Positions 27,741 through 36,394 of a stretch of 64,000 bases of DNA are shown here, in pieces. Under the pieces are notes generated by a model. It was not told the origin of the DNA and ran no database searches. It was given only the letters and a program-made list of their open reading frames with translations. The DNA is from Opitutaceae bacterium. Its GTDB lineage: Bacteria > Verrucomicrobiota > Verrucomicrobiia > Opitutales > Opitutaceae. The translations under genes were made by a program, and so were the position numbers. Location of the stretch: the NCBI GenBank assembly GCA_016795565.1, contig JAEUGW010000013.1:1-64000 (forward strand), in the 5' to 3' direction. How positions within the stretch are numbered: position 1 is the first letter of the stretch; the number at the start of each line of letters is the position of its first letter.

Positions 27741-28265
27741 TCAGCCCCGCGATGCCAGGCGCTCCGCACGGCGTTGGCGGATTTGTTCGGCCAGCTCCTC
27801 CAAGCGTTGGGCCTCGGGCGCGGCGAGCGCCGGGGCCGCGACGGCCTCTTGGCGCACGGGAGCTATGTAGGCAATGGCTGCGACCGTCTGCTGGCCGCCG
27901 ACGCCGGAGCGGAGTTCCTTGAGCGGCAGACGGATCGTTTTCCCGGAAGCCTGGGCCAGCACGAGGATGCTCGCGTCGAGGCTCTGCACGCGCATGCCGT
28001 TGTAGACTCCTGCCTCACTGATCCAGACGGACTTTTTCGTCTCCAAGTTGAGCAGACTGTAGTATCGCACTCCTTTCTCCACCGAGACCCCGCGAAATTC
28101 ATACGGCGGCGGTGGTTGCGCCACTTCGACCGCCACCGGCTTCTCCGGGGCGTAGGGATTGCCGTCCCGCAACCGCTGCCAGCGCTCGGCGGCACCCACT
28201 CCGACGACGAGCCAGATCAGCGTCGAAATTGGCCAGAGTTTTGCGACATGCCTCGATCTGCTCAT
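27741..28265 (-). CDS. GspC-like inner-membrane protein (probable)
   Basis: A 174-residue protein with one N-terminal membrane helix (about residues 11-26), a Pro-rich linker (AQPPPPYEF) and a small beta domain (FRGVSVEKGVRYYSLLN...GMRVQSLDASILVLAQ) that resembles the GspC homology region, which docks on the secretin N0 domain. A charged helix ends the protein. It is convergent with gspD, the stops being adjacent. Family similarity is weak, so this is a call from architecture and context. No PDZ domain is present, as in XcpP-type and shorter GspC versions. Confidence 0.6.
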   Translation of the reverse strand: MSRSRHVAKLWPISTLIWLVVGVGAAERWQRLRDGNPYAPEKPVAVEVAQPPPPYEFRGVSVEKGVRYYSLLNLETKKSVWISEAGVYNGMRVQSLDASILVLAQASGKTIRLPLKELRSGVGGQQTVAAIAYIAPVRQEAVAAPALAAPEAQRLEELAEQIRQRRAERLASRG

Positions 28266-28310
28266 CCGCTTTCATGTGCGCGTGACCACCTTGTAACGCA
28301 ACATCGTTGG

Positions 28311-28328
28311 CTCCCAAATTTTTGGTAG
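28311..28328. promoter_or_regulatory. Palindromic operator-like site upstream of the gspC-like gene (site D)
   Basis: On the - strand it reads CTACCAAAAATTTGGGAG, closest to site A. It lies 46 bases upstream of the gspC-like ATG. Confidence 0.5.
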
Positions 28329-28372
28329 GGGGCTTTGTTGATGTGTGCAGAAGAAACGAGTGTCGCTCCGTC

Positions 28373-28750
28373 TCACCGCCGCGCGCGGCTTGATTCATCG
28401 AGCGGCTCGATCTGGATGCCGGTGATCAGCGGCCCGTAGTAAGCATCGCCTTCGAGGAAGTTGGCGGAATGCCCCACGCTGATCTGCGTGGCTTGGCCTT
28501 GGCTCACCGCGACGTAGACTTCACGAAGGTGCCTGCCGCGCACCGTGACCGTGTGCGTGGCAAAGCCGATTTCACAGGTCGTTTGATCTTCGGCGACGTC
28601 CACACGCAACAGCAGTGCATAAGGCAGGGCGATCTTCTGGCGGGCAGATTCGATTCGCAGACAGACACCGGGAACATCGCGGGTTTCCAGGCAGCCCGTA
28701 TCGACTGGCTTGGCGGTTTCGCCTCCGGGGACTTTGGGTTTGAGGCTCAT
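28373..28750 (-). CDS. Unknown protein coupled to the MobF relaxase
   Basis: A 125-residue soluble-looking protein with a central beta-rich segment (IALPYALLLRVDVAEDQTTCEIGFATHTVTVRGRHLREVYVAVSQG). Its ATG overlaps the relaxase TGA, so it is probably made with the relaxase. I do not recognise a family. A role in mobilisation is suggested only by coupling. Confidence 0.7.
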   Translation of the reverse strand: MSLKPKVPGGETAKPVDTGCLETRDVPGVCLRIESARQKIALPYALLLRVDVAEDQTTCEIGFATHTVTVRGRHLREVYVAVSQGQATQISVGHSANFLEGDAYYGPLITGIQIEPLDESSRARR

Positions 28751-31638
28751 AGCCGCATCCGGGCGCTCTGGCTCGGGGTTTCGTTATGGCCTTCACTTGG
28801 CGAATAGTGCGTCTCCACCTGCTGGAGTTGGGACGGTTTCGGTCGCACGGGTATCCGATGCGCCTCGGGTGATTCGACGAGCGAGTGCTCAGGATGCAGG
28901 GTCAAGTAGGCACTGACTTGCGTGCGCACTTGCTGAAGGTAGACCCAGGCTCGGGCAAGGTGTGAAAGTAGTCCTTCGCGGACGCGCAGGTGGCGGGCAA
29001 ATTCCAGCGCGCTGGTGCGCGCCTCGGAGCGCAGGCCGGCCGCATCCAGAAATTCCCTCCGGTCCGGCACGAAGATGTGGACGGACTCCCGGCCCCGGGT
29101 CGCCGAAACATACAGCCCTTCGCGGGACGCCGCCCCGGCCAAAAATACCTTGTCCACGGTGACGCCTTGGGACGCATGGGAAGTGAGCGCGTAGCCGTAG
29201 GCCACTTGGCGCGTGAGCAGCGTGCTGTTATCCGCCAAGACCGGCTGGCCAGCGGCGTTGACGGATGCTACGGTCACGGTGGCGCCATTGGCCAGGCGGC
29301 GGATTTCACCGGAGGAAGTCACGGCTTGGCCGATGGCGCGCAGACGCAGGCGATCGCCCGCCGCGATGGGGATTTTCCGCTCCTCGCAGACGGTCCAAGC
29401 GCGTCCGGACTGCCGGACGGAAACCGAACGCTCGCCAGCCGCGCTCGTGATCACGAGTCGGCCTTTCGCTTTTCGCACCACGCGCATCTCCTCGTTTTTC
29501 TGAAAATGCTTGGTCGTTTTGTGGGCCACCAGCACATCACCGGGTTGGTAGTTGCGAATGTCCTTCTGCTGGGCGCGGGTCCAATCCTTCGCGCGCAGGG
29601 AGGCGAACGACTTTTCCTCGCCGGTAATTTTCTGGTCCGCCCGCAGTTGGTGCCGGGCGACGGCGTTCAGTTGGTCGATTTCTGCCCAAGTGGGCGCGAC
29701 CATCAGGGCGGTCTTGGCGCGCTCGATCAGCCCGGAGGTGGTGCGAACCTGTTTCGTTTCCCTTTGCGCGCGGAGCCACTCCTCGACCATTTGCTCGTGG
29801 CGTTGCACGGGGGATTCGATTTCGACGACGGCGCCCATCCGGTCCAGTCGCTTGAGTCCGGAGGCCAGCCGGCCGACCGCCAAATCCTCGGCGGCCGCCT
29901 TGTAAGCGGGATTCACGGCCTGCCGGTGGACCTCGCTCAAATTCACGACCCGGACACGGGATTCCCGTTCGATGATGCGGGCGGCATCGCCGGCCTCGAC
30001 GCTTTTGTGCTGGCCGGAGTCACCCACGAGTAGCAGCCGAGCTTTCTGCTTTTCGGCGATGTCTACCAGTTGCGCCAACTGGCGGGTCGAGAGGAGACCG
30101 TATTCGTCGACGACCAACACGCTGTGTTTGAGCGACTGCTGAAGGGCTTCATCCACTAGCAGACGCTGGACCGTGTGGGCGGAGGACAGCGCTTGGCCGG
30201 CTCCGGAGCGGCCGGCCGCAACCTGCTTTTGACCGTCCTCGCGGAGGATTTCCACGGCTTGGGTGCTGGGGGTAAAGCAAGCGACCTGGCAGTCAAACCG
30301 CGTCACCCCCTCGATCAGGGTGGCCAAGGTCTGGGTCTTGCCGGTCCCGGCCCGGCCCCGCAGAACGGTGACTGAATCCCTCGAATCCAGCACCCGATTC
30401 ACGGCGTGGCGCTGCTCTCCACTCAAATGATCGCTCTCGGCGTAGGACACAAAGCCGATGCCGCCATCGTGGCGGCCAACCCCGGCATTGAGCCGGGCAA
30501 TCAGCCCCCGCTCGAGATCGAGCGCCGCCTGCGTGGAAATCTGCCCCTCGACTCGGAGCAAGCGTCCGTCGGTGGCAACCGCGGCCTTCACCTCGGCCAA
30601 TGAATATCCCCCATAGCCCTCGCGGAGAACCGCCGCGATAAATTCCTGTTCCGACACAACCGTCCGTCGCTCGAACAGGTGCTCGGCAGCGCGACCAAGG
30701 GCGTCGTTCAGGCTGACGTTTTCGGATGGGACGGAGCGCTGGGCTCCGGACTTGAGGGCTTGAAGCTGCTCAAGTTCATTTTCGTTTACTTGAGCGAGCT
30801 GGCGCTGCCGGACCTGATCGGGCTTCAGCTCGTATTGTTTGGCGGCGCGGTTCTCGCGCACGAGGAGGGCGATTTCATCACGGGTCAATTCGCGGCCGAG
30901 TTCGGCCTCGCGGAGCTTGATCGCGGCGTCGCACTCCTGCGCACGCTTCGAGAAGCGTTCGAGCAAATCCGAAGATATTCCGACCAGTTCAAAGCCGTGC
31001 TCCCGGCGCTCGATGGCGTAGCCCAGCCGCTGGACCTCGCGAGCCAGGGCATTGCGGTAAACCTCCGTCAGGTAGCGGGTATTCTCAAAGATGGCGGAAC
31101 TCTCCAAGGCCATGAACCGGCCGGCGGCGTTCTGGGTAACGTTGAAAATGAAGGCATGGGAATGCAGGTGGGGGTCCAGGGCGCGGCTTTCGCCGTGCCG
31201 GAAGACGGCGGCGGCGATGCCGCCGGAGGCCACATGACGCTTGTTCAGGCCCCGGCCGGTCTGGTGCCGGGCGAAGGATTCCAATTCATCAAAGGCCTCG
31301 CGGACGACAGTTTCATGGGCGACAATCAGCCGTTCATCACCGCCCACGAAGGCCTGAATCGATACCGACTTGGGGGCGTTGAACACCGCGTCGTAACCGG
31401 CCCGCCGGCCGGCGGCCATGCGTTCGGTGAGCTGTTCGTCCGACAAGGCATTGCGGTTGGCGGCGACCCGCTCAAAGGCCTCGTCGGTGATAGAGGCACC
31501 TTCCACCAAACCCACGGCGGCGCAGAGCTGTCCTTGGCAGTGGCCCTCGACCTTCATGCCGTGGGCATAGTAGTCGGCTTGGCGGAGGTATTCGCCGAGG
31601 GCTTTGCTGAAGGCCTTGCAGGGACGGATCGTCAGCAT
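28747..31638 (-). CDS. MobF-family conjugative relaxase/helicase (TrwC/TraI-like)
   Basis: A 963-residue protein that would nick one strand at oriT and unwind DNA for transfer. The relaxase domain has N-terminal Tyr17 and the Tyr23-Tyr24 pair and the three-His metal motif DPHLHSHAF (His157, 159, 161). The C-terminal half is a RecD-type helicase with Walker A LRGRAGTGKTQT (near residue 425), VVDEYGLLS, and GDSGQHKSVEAGD. It is a little shorter than TrwC. The ATG at 31638 starts with the typical MLTIRPCKAFSKALGEYL. No mating-pore (T4SS) genes are visible in the window, so the region is a mobilisable element or a remnant. Confidence 0.94.
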   Translation of the reverse strand: MLTIRPCKAFSKALGEYLRQADYYAHGMKVEGHCQGQLCAAVGLVEGASITDEAFERVAANRNALSDEQLTERMAAGRRAGYDAVFNAPKSVSIQAFVGGDERLIVAHETVVREAFDELESFARHQTGRGLNKRHVASGGIAAAVFRHGESRALDPHLHSHAFIFNVTQNAAGRFMALESSAIFENTRYLTEVYRNALAREVQRLGYAIERREHGFELVGISSDLLERFSKRAQECDAAIKLREAELGRELTRDEIALLVRENRAAKQYELKPDQVRQRQLAQVNENELEQLQALKSGAQRSVPSENVSLNDALGRAAEHLFERRTVVSEQEFIAAVLREGYGGYSLAEVKAAVATDGRLLRVEGQISTQAALDLERGLIARLNAGVGRHDGGIGFVSYAESDHLSGEQRHAVNRVLDSRDSVTVLRGRAGTGKTQTLATLIEGVTRFDCQVACFTPSTQAVEILREDGQKQVAAGRSGAGQALSSAHTVQRLLVDEALQQSLKHSVLVVDEYGLLSTRQLAQLVDIAEKQKARLLLVGDSGQHKSVEAGDAARIIERESRVRVVNLSEVHRQAVNPAYKAAAEDLAVGRLASGLKRLDRMGAVVEIESPVQRHEQMVEEWLRAQRETKQVRTTSGLIERAKTALMVAPTWAEIDQLNAVARHQLRADQKITGEEKSFASLRAKDWTRAQQKDIRNYQPGDVLVAHKTTKHFQKNEEMRVVRKAKGRLVITSAAGERSVSVRQSGRAWTVCEERKIPIAAGDRLRLRAIGQAVTSSGEIRRLANGATVTVASVNAAGQPVLADNSTLLTRQVAYGYALTSHASQGVTVDKVFLAGAASREGLYVSATRGRESVHIFVPDRREFLDAAGLRSEARTSALEFARHLRVREGLLSHLARAWVYLQQVRTQVSAYLTLHPEHSLVESPEAHRIPVRPKPSQLQQVETHYSPSEGHNETPSQSARMRL

Positions 31639-31932
31639 CCGAAACCTCCTGAAAACCCATTCAAACTATCACTCAAAACCACTGAACTCACCCAATCACT
31701 TAACTCACCGAAGATACCTGAACATAAAACCAACAGCTCATCAACAGACCCATTCAACCAACCAAAACTCAAATCCACGAAGTAACCTGAAGAATCACTG
31801 AAGCCATCAGCGAAAATAAAAAGAAAGCAAGGAAGGTAGACACCAACGTCCAAGCGTTGCCGCTTAGACCAACACCGAACCAACACCATTGCGCTACCCG
31901 CGCCTTGCGCATATCGTTGCCGGACAAACACC
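31639..31932. promoter_or_regulatory. Candidate origin of transfer (oriT) region
   Basis: About 290 gene-free bases between the relaxase (-) and a small putative DNA-binding gene (+). Its left part (31660-31800) is strikingly A+C-rich on the + strand with very few G. The right part has short repeated pieces: ACCAACACC twice near 31868-31887, and AACACCATTGCGCTACC versus AACACCATGTCGCTACC at about 31883 and 31927. Strand skew and repeats beside a divergent relaxase are typical of oriT. No nic site can be assigned by eye. Confidence 0.5.
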
Positions 31933-32292
31933 ATGTCGCTACCATTCCAACGCCCGATCAGCACCGCTCCACGACTCACCCTCGCGGAAGCGGTCGAGCG
32001 CACCCGCTGGCCGCGCAATCGCGCGACGGTAAAACTGGAGATGCACCGGGCGGAATTGCTCCGGCTGCGCCAGGAAGGAATGTCGGTGGGTGCCTTGATG
32101 GGAGGCCTGCGCGAACTGGGCGTCGAGATCGGCCACGAAACCCTCCGACTGTGGCTCCGCCGCGAATTGGGCGGCAAGCCGACCAAGCGTCGGAAGCGGG
32201 TGGCTACCGCTGTGGTGAACCAATCCGCACTGAACGAGAACGCGGGCGCCATGCCCGGCGGCGAAACGAAACATTCCATACCGCCAGCCTGA
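31933..32292 (+). CDS. Small putative DNA-binding mobilisation accessory protein
   Basis: A 119-residue basic protein. Residues about 40-80 (ELLRLRQEGMSVGALMGGLRELGVEIGHETLRLWLRREL) resemble the helix-turn-helix of small plasmid proteins that bind near oriT, a similarity of pattern rather than a firm family. It is divergent from the relaxase across the candidate oriT. The ATG at 31933 lies inside one of the short repeats, so it may regulate itself. Confidence 0.65.
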   Translation: MSLPFQRPISTAPRLTLAEAVERTRWPRNRATVKLEMHRAELLRLRQEGMSVGALMGGLRELGVEIGHETLRLWLRRELGGKPTKRRKRVATAVVNQSALNENAGAMPGGETKHSIPPA

Positions 32293-32331
32293 CGGGGCAA
32301 GGGCTCCTAGTGGAGCGCGGCCAGCGCACAC

Positions 32332-33330
32332 TCAATTGGGTCCGTGTTCGCTGAGGGCAGCCTGCGCGTGACGCGCGGGCACGATCCAGGGGTCCACTTG
32401 CGCCAGGTGCTCCGCCAAATCGAGCTGCAGGGCAAAGCGCCGGGCCTCGCTCGTCAGGTAGCCGGGAGCCCGGGCATTGAACCAATGCGTCAGACAGGCG
32501 GCTTTCTTGGCTGCACGGAGCGCCAGCATCCGGTAATGGACTTCGCCATACCAGCCCCACTGGTCGTTGTGCTCGGCCCGCCATTCGTCGATAACGGCAG
32601 CCAGGGTCTTTTTGGTAGCCGCTTTCCGCAGGCCCGGGAGGCGGTCAAGCAACTCGCCCTCGGCGGGATGGCCGAAGGCGAGCGCCTGTTGCAGGCGACC
32701 AAAAAATCCACCCCACCAAACGGGGTGGATGCGCGCAAGGCGGGACGCAGGCGCGGCAAATGGCGCCTCGGCGAAGAAGGTGTCGGGCAGGCCCCGGATC
32801 GGTCGCTTGGACCAATACTGCCGCGCCGCAGCGGAACGGGCGGATTGAACAAATTCGGCGTGCTGTTCCCGGGTTCGATCAAAGTCTGCTTGGAGTTGGA
32901 CCATTCGGGCCTGAGCCGAGGCCACATCGGTTTGGGCCGGTTCGCCTCGGCGCAGCGGCCTCGATGCTTCAAAATATTCGTTCTGGGCGGCTTCCATCGC
33001 TTCGCGCAGGTGGAGGTAGTCCGGGCCACCGGCTTCGTCATAGGCCGGCTCCGTGGCCTGTTCACGCACCATGATGGCCTCCAAGACGGCGCGATGCAGT
33101 TGTTTTTCGCGGATAGCCGAGGAGATCGCCGCCACAAATGGCACGGCGAGTTCAGGGTGCCCCTTGAAACATTCTGGCTGGCCTGCGCCGGTGTAAGCCC
33201 GACTCACAGCCCAGTCAGTCAAGACCTGGGTCCATGAAGCGAAGCCTGGGGGCAGGGAGGAAGTCACTTGGGATAGAACCGTATCATAATTGGCAATTTT
33301 TGCCAGCAGTGGGTGTTCGGCACTAAGCAC
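32332..33330 (-). CDS. Large unknown protein of the mobilisation module
   Basis: A 332-residue protein, mostly helical and charged, with a possible coiled coil (SAQARMVQLQADFDRTREQHAEF) near the middle and a Trp-rich stretch (HPVWWGGFFGRLQQ; WGWYGEVHYR). No family recognised. I start it at the GTG at 33330 (MLSAEHPLL); the frame is open further to 33489, but that part is Arg-rich and looks non-coding. It ends close to the stop of the small accessory gene (convergent). Confidence 0.65.
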   Translation of the reverse strand: MLSAEHPLLAKIANYDTVLSQVTSSLPPGFASWTQVLTDWAVSRAYTGAGQPECFKGHPELAVPFVAAISSAIREKQLHRAVLEAIMVREQATEPAYDEAGGPDYLHLREAMEAAQNEYFEASRPLRRGEPAQTDVASAQARMVQLQADFDRTREQHAEFVQSARSAAARQYWSKRPIRGLPDTFFAEAPFAAPASRLARIHPVWWGGFFGRLQQALAFGHPAEGELLDRLPGLRKAATKKTLAAVIDEWRAEHNDQWGWYGEVHYRMLALRAAKKAACLTHWFNARAPGYLTSEARRFALQLDLAEHLAQVDPWIVPARHAQAALSEHGPN

Positions 33331-33523
33331 ACCCTTTTGCCGTCCTACGCCGAGCCTGCGGCCGACAAAAAGATGTGCTCTTGATGGCCGGGTGCGGCCG
33401 GAACTCAGCGCGGGAGGTCGGCGCCCGGCTCGCTTGCGCTCGCGCCCTCTCCGCCTGCGGCTCCGTCGGGCGCGGCCGGGTCCGACCACCCGCGCTTAAG
33501 TCCAGGCGTGTGGGTAATATCCG

Positions 33524-33940
33524 CTAGGCTGAGTGCTGACCTTTTGCCCGCACAGCTGCCACGGCCGCGAGCAGCTGCGTGGCGGTGACATCTTTTAGCA
33601 CAATGCTATCAACGTTTAGGGCATCATATGCCGCCTGGTCGCTTGCGTTGAGCGCGCCGCAATGAACGATCACGCCGCCGCGATAGGTCGTCTGGCGGAT
33701 GAGCTGGACCAGCTCCAGGCCGGTGAACCCCGGCAGGTTATTGTCCGTGATGACCAATTCAATGCGGTCAAAAGAATCGAGCAGGAGATCCCACGCATCA
33801 GAACCATTGGCGACGTGCTGCACGGTGTAACCGGCTCGGGTGAGTAATTTCACCAAGAGCAGACCGACCTGCGGATCGTCCTCCACGCAGAGGATCCGAA
33901 AAGGGCCAGCGTAAGCCCCTGAATCGGATGGCGGCTTCAT
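33524..33940 (-). CDS. Single-domain response regulator (CheY-like receiver)
   Basis: A 138-residue stand-alone receiver with the acidic cluster CVEDDP (residues 19-23), phosphoacceptor Asp66 (VITDNNLPG) and the conserved Lys (IVLKDV). There is no output domain. No sensor kinase is nearby, so it is an orphan. Start ATG at 33940 (MKPPSD); another at 33958 adds six residues. Confidence 0.9.
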   Translation of the reverse strand: MKPPSDSGAYAGPFRILCVEDDPQVGLLLVKLLTRAGYTVQHVANGSDAWDLLLDSFDRIELVITDNNLPGFTGLELVQLIRQTTYRGGVIVHCGALNASDQAAYDALNVDSIVLKDVTATQLLAAVAAVRAKGQHSA

Positions 33941-33958
33941 GGAGGTAAGATATAGCAT

Positions 33959-34228
33959 GTGGCGTGCTAAGTGCGATCACGGACGGTCCAGGCCGGCAGA
34001 ATTTATGCCTTAGGCTGGATCAGGGTTTTAGGTTTTGGCCGACCACCGCTTGGCCAAAACACCGCTGTCGGCGGTCAACCCGACAGCGGCATCCCTGACT
34101 TTTAACACAACACCCCTAAGAGGTTGGCTTGGTCCTTTGACCAATAGATATTCCTGAGCGCCAGGACGACCTCATCCGGATCGTATGACGCAGGAGACAC
34201 ATTCACAGAACCAAACAGCCAAGCCCCA
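33959..34228. other. Gene-free stretch with two strong hairpins
   Basis: No gene seen. Contains GTTTTGGCC/GGCCAAAAC (34032-34060) and CGCTGTCGG/CCGACAGCG (34063-34088), back to back. They may end transcription of the SbtA-SbtB operon, though they are about 140 bases beyond its stop. Confidence 0.5.
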
Positions 34229-34525
34229 CTAGAATTTATTCTGCCGGAGCACCTGCACATCCGCGGCATAAGCGATCATGCCGTAGCGCGGGAAATATTC
34301 CTTTTCCAAGCGTTCGAGCAGCGTCGCGGCGACATCCGCGCGAACCACCACCTGCAACTGAAGGTTGGAGGTTTCCGGGATGTCGGCGTGCCGCGGGCCC
34401 TTTGCCCCGTCGCCCTCCACCGGGAAAGCGGTCCAGCCCCGCGCGCCAACTTCGCGCAGCAGTTCCGTAATGGGCTTCCGGGCGTGCGCTTCGCAGATGA
34501 TGGTGACAAGCTTCATGGCATTCAT
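34229..34525 (-). CDS. sbtB: PII-like signalling protein, SbtB family
   Basis: A 98-residue PII-fold protein (MNAMKLVTIICEAHARKPITELL...VQVLRQNKF). SbtB proteins bind adenine nucleotides, including cAMP and AMP, and gate the SbtA bicarbonate transporter. The ATG overlaps the sbtA stop (ATGA). There is no Cys-containing C-terminal redox loop as in some cyanobacterial SbtB. Confidence 0.85.
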   Translation of the reverse strand: MNAMKLVTIICEAHARKPITELLREVGARGWTAFPVEGDGAKGPRHADIPETSNLQLQVVVRADVAATLLERLEKEYFPRYGMIAYAADVQVLRQNKF

Positions 34526-35508
34526 GAGGAGTAGAGCCAGCGAGCCAGGGCTAGGCAATAGGGTATGCCCAGGGTGAGGTTGAAGGGAAACGTGATGGCC
34601 AAGGCCGCCGTGAGCGAAAGCGTCGGGTTGGCATCGGGCAGGGAAAGGCGGATGGCAGCCGGGGCAGCGATGTAGGAGGCGCTGGCGGCGAGGACACCCA
34701 GCAGGGCCGCTCCACCGAGGCTCAACCCGGTGATGTGTCCCAGCCACACCCCGACCGCGCCGTTGACCAGTGGCACTACTATGCCGAAGCCCAAAAGAAA
34801 GAAACCCACTTTGCGCAGGTCGCTCAGCCGACGGCCGGCCACGAGGCCCATTTCGAGGAGAAACAGCGCCAGCACGCCTTGGAATGAGGTGACGAAAAAG
34901 GCCTCCACCTTTTTCATGCCGGCAGAGCCGGACAGGGCGCCGACTACCAGCGCACCGACCAAGAGCACCACGCTACGGCCGAACAAGGCCTCATGTGCCA
35001 CTTGGCGCAATGAGCCCGCCGTCTGGGTCTGACCGGCTTTCTGGGCGGCCATCTTGCCCAAGACTACGCCAACTAATATGGCCGGAGACTCCATCACGGC
35101 CAGAAAAGCGCTGGCATAACTTTCATACGATTGGCCGATAGCGGTGAGATAGTTGGTGGCGGCAATGAAAGTGACGGCACTGACCGAGCCGTAATGCGCG
35201 GCGATGGCGGCGGCGTCTACCGCCGGCAGCTTTCCAGCGAAGCGCAACACCGGGTAGGTCCATAATGGAATCAGAGCACCGAGAACAATGGCCGCAGTCG
35301 CCGGTAACCAAACTTGGGCGAAGCCGGCCTCGGCAAAGGCCACCCCGCCTTTGAAACCGATGGCGACTAGCAGGTAGATCGTCAGCCCGGCATACAGCGG
35401 CTCGGGGAACCGCAGATCGCTTTTCGCAACGGCGGCGAGAACGCCGAGGGCAAAGAACAACACGGCGGGCGAGAGCAGGTTGGCGCGGACGGCTTCGATG
35501 ATTTCCAT
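34522..35508 (-). CDS. sbtA: Sodium-dependent bicarbonate transporter SbtA
   Basis: A 328-residue polytopic protein of the DUF897/SbtA family with about ten hydrophobic segments in two inverted halves. Characteristic text includes AAHYGSVSAVTFIAA in the first half and AAPAAIRLSLPDANP in the second. SbtA carries bicarbonate in with sodium. The next gene is its PII-like partner. In a heterotroph it may feed carboxylases. It starts 9 bases after the stop of the cation-channel gene. Confidence 0.9.
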   Translation of the reverse strand: MEIIEAVRANLLSPAVLFFALGVLAAVAKSDLRFPEPLYAGLTIYLLVAIGFKGGVAFAEAGFAQVWLPATAAIVLGALIPLWTYPVLRFAGKLPAVDAAAIAAHYGSVSAVTFIAATNYLTAIGQSYESYASAFLAVMESPAILVGVVLGKMAAQKAGQTQTAGSLRQVAHEALFGRSVVLLVGALVVGALSGSAGMKKVEAFFVTSFQGVLALFLLEMGLVAGRRLSDLRKVGFFLLGFGIVVPLVNGAVGVWLGHITGLSLGGAALLGVLAASASYIAAPAAIRLSLPDANPTLSLTAALAITFPFNLTLGIPYCLALARWLYSS

Positions 35509-35517
35509 GGAGCGGCT

Positions 35518-36387
35518 TTAGCTTGGCGGGCGACGGCCGATTTGGCCAGTCGATCTGGGTTCGCCGCTGCGGGCGCGGATCGCGCGCACCTGACCTTGGA
35601 GCAGAGCCAATTGTCGCTCCATTGCTTCCAAGTCGGTGGTGAGTGACTCTGGCTGGTCGGTTGCAGCTGCTGCGGACGTCTGCTGCTCCAGTTCCTTGTG
35701 CATCTCCGCCATGCCGTTCATCACGATGCCGATAAAAAGATTCAGAATGATCATGGTGCCAAGCACGATGAAGGTGACAAAGTAGAGCGTGACCACGAGG
35801 CCCGGGGCCGCGGTCGAGACCCGCTCAAACGCATCGCCCCAGTTGTCGAGCGTGACCACCCGGAAGAGGGTGAACAGGGCCGCCGGAAGCGAACCGAAAT
35901 CCCCCGGGTCGGCCCGGCCGAACAGATGCACCCCGGCGACGGCGTAGATATAAAACATTAGCGCCAGCAGCAGCGAAACGTAGCCCATGGCCGACAGACT
36001 TTTCAGCAGGGCGCCGACCAGGAGCTGCAGCTTGGGCAGCGCGCTCACCAGCCGGAGCAGCCGCAAAACCCGGGAGAGCCGCAGCACGGCGGCAAACGGC
36101 CCGGCCGCCGGGACAAAACAGAGGGCGACGATGAGAAAATCGAAGACGTTCCAGCCGTCGGCAAAATACCGCCAGGGGTCGCGCCCGCAGGCGGCGAGCT
36201 TGAGCAGGATTTCTAGGGTGAAGACCGCGAGCACCGCATGGTTGAGCCACCGCAGCCACGGATGCAAGGCGGTCACGAGCGCGGGATCCGTCTCCACGCC
36301 GGCCAGCACGCCGGCGAGGAGAATCACCCCGATGATGAAGCCTTGGAACCCGCGGTGTCCAACCAGGTGCTGAGCGAAACGGCTCAT
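35518..36387 (-). CDS. Voltage-gated cation channel, single-domain BacNav-like, with a calcium-type filter
   Basis: A 289-residue six-helix channel subunit that would form a tetramer. The S4 sensor has Arg at 103, 106, 109 and 112 (RLSRVLRLLR). The pore loop reads TLDNWGD at residues 179-185. Bacterial sodium channels have TLESW here, and calcium-selective CavAb carries TLDDWSD, so the acid-rich filter points to divalent selectivity (inference). A C-terminal coiled coil (MAEMHKELEQQ; LEAMERQLALLQGQV) is the usual tetramerisation helix. It lies between terC (7-base gap) and sbtA (9-base gap). Confidence 0.9.
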   Translation of the reverse strand: MSRFAQHLVGHRGFQGFIIGVILLAGVLAGVETDPALVTALHPWLRWLNHAVLAVFTLEILLKLAACGRDPWRYFADGWNVFDFLIVALCFVPAAGPFAAVLRLSRVLRLLRLVSALPKLQLLVGALLKSLSAMGYVSLLLALMFYIYAVAGVHLFGRADPGDFGSLPAALFTLFRVVTLDNWGDAFERVSTAAPGLVVTLYFVTFIVLGTMIILNLFIGIVMNGMAEMHKELEQQTSAAAATDQPESLTTDLEAMERQLALLQGQVRAIRARSGEPRSTGQIGRRPPS

Positions 36388-36394
36388 CGTTGAA

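Noticed and set aside
31639..31860. Possible CRISPR-like repetitive block
   Set aside because: The repeated CCA/AAC pieces are short and irregular with no constant-length spacers; oriT fits better.
33331..33489. Upstream extension of the 332-residue mobilisation protein
   Set aside because: Arg-rich, low complexity, and no family character; the GTG at 33330 gives a normal N terminus.
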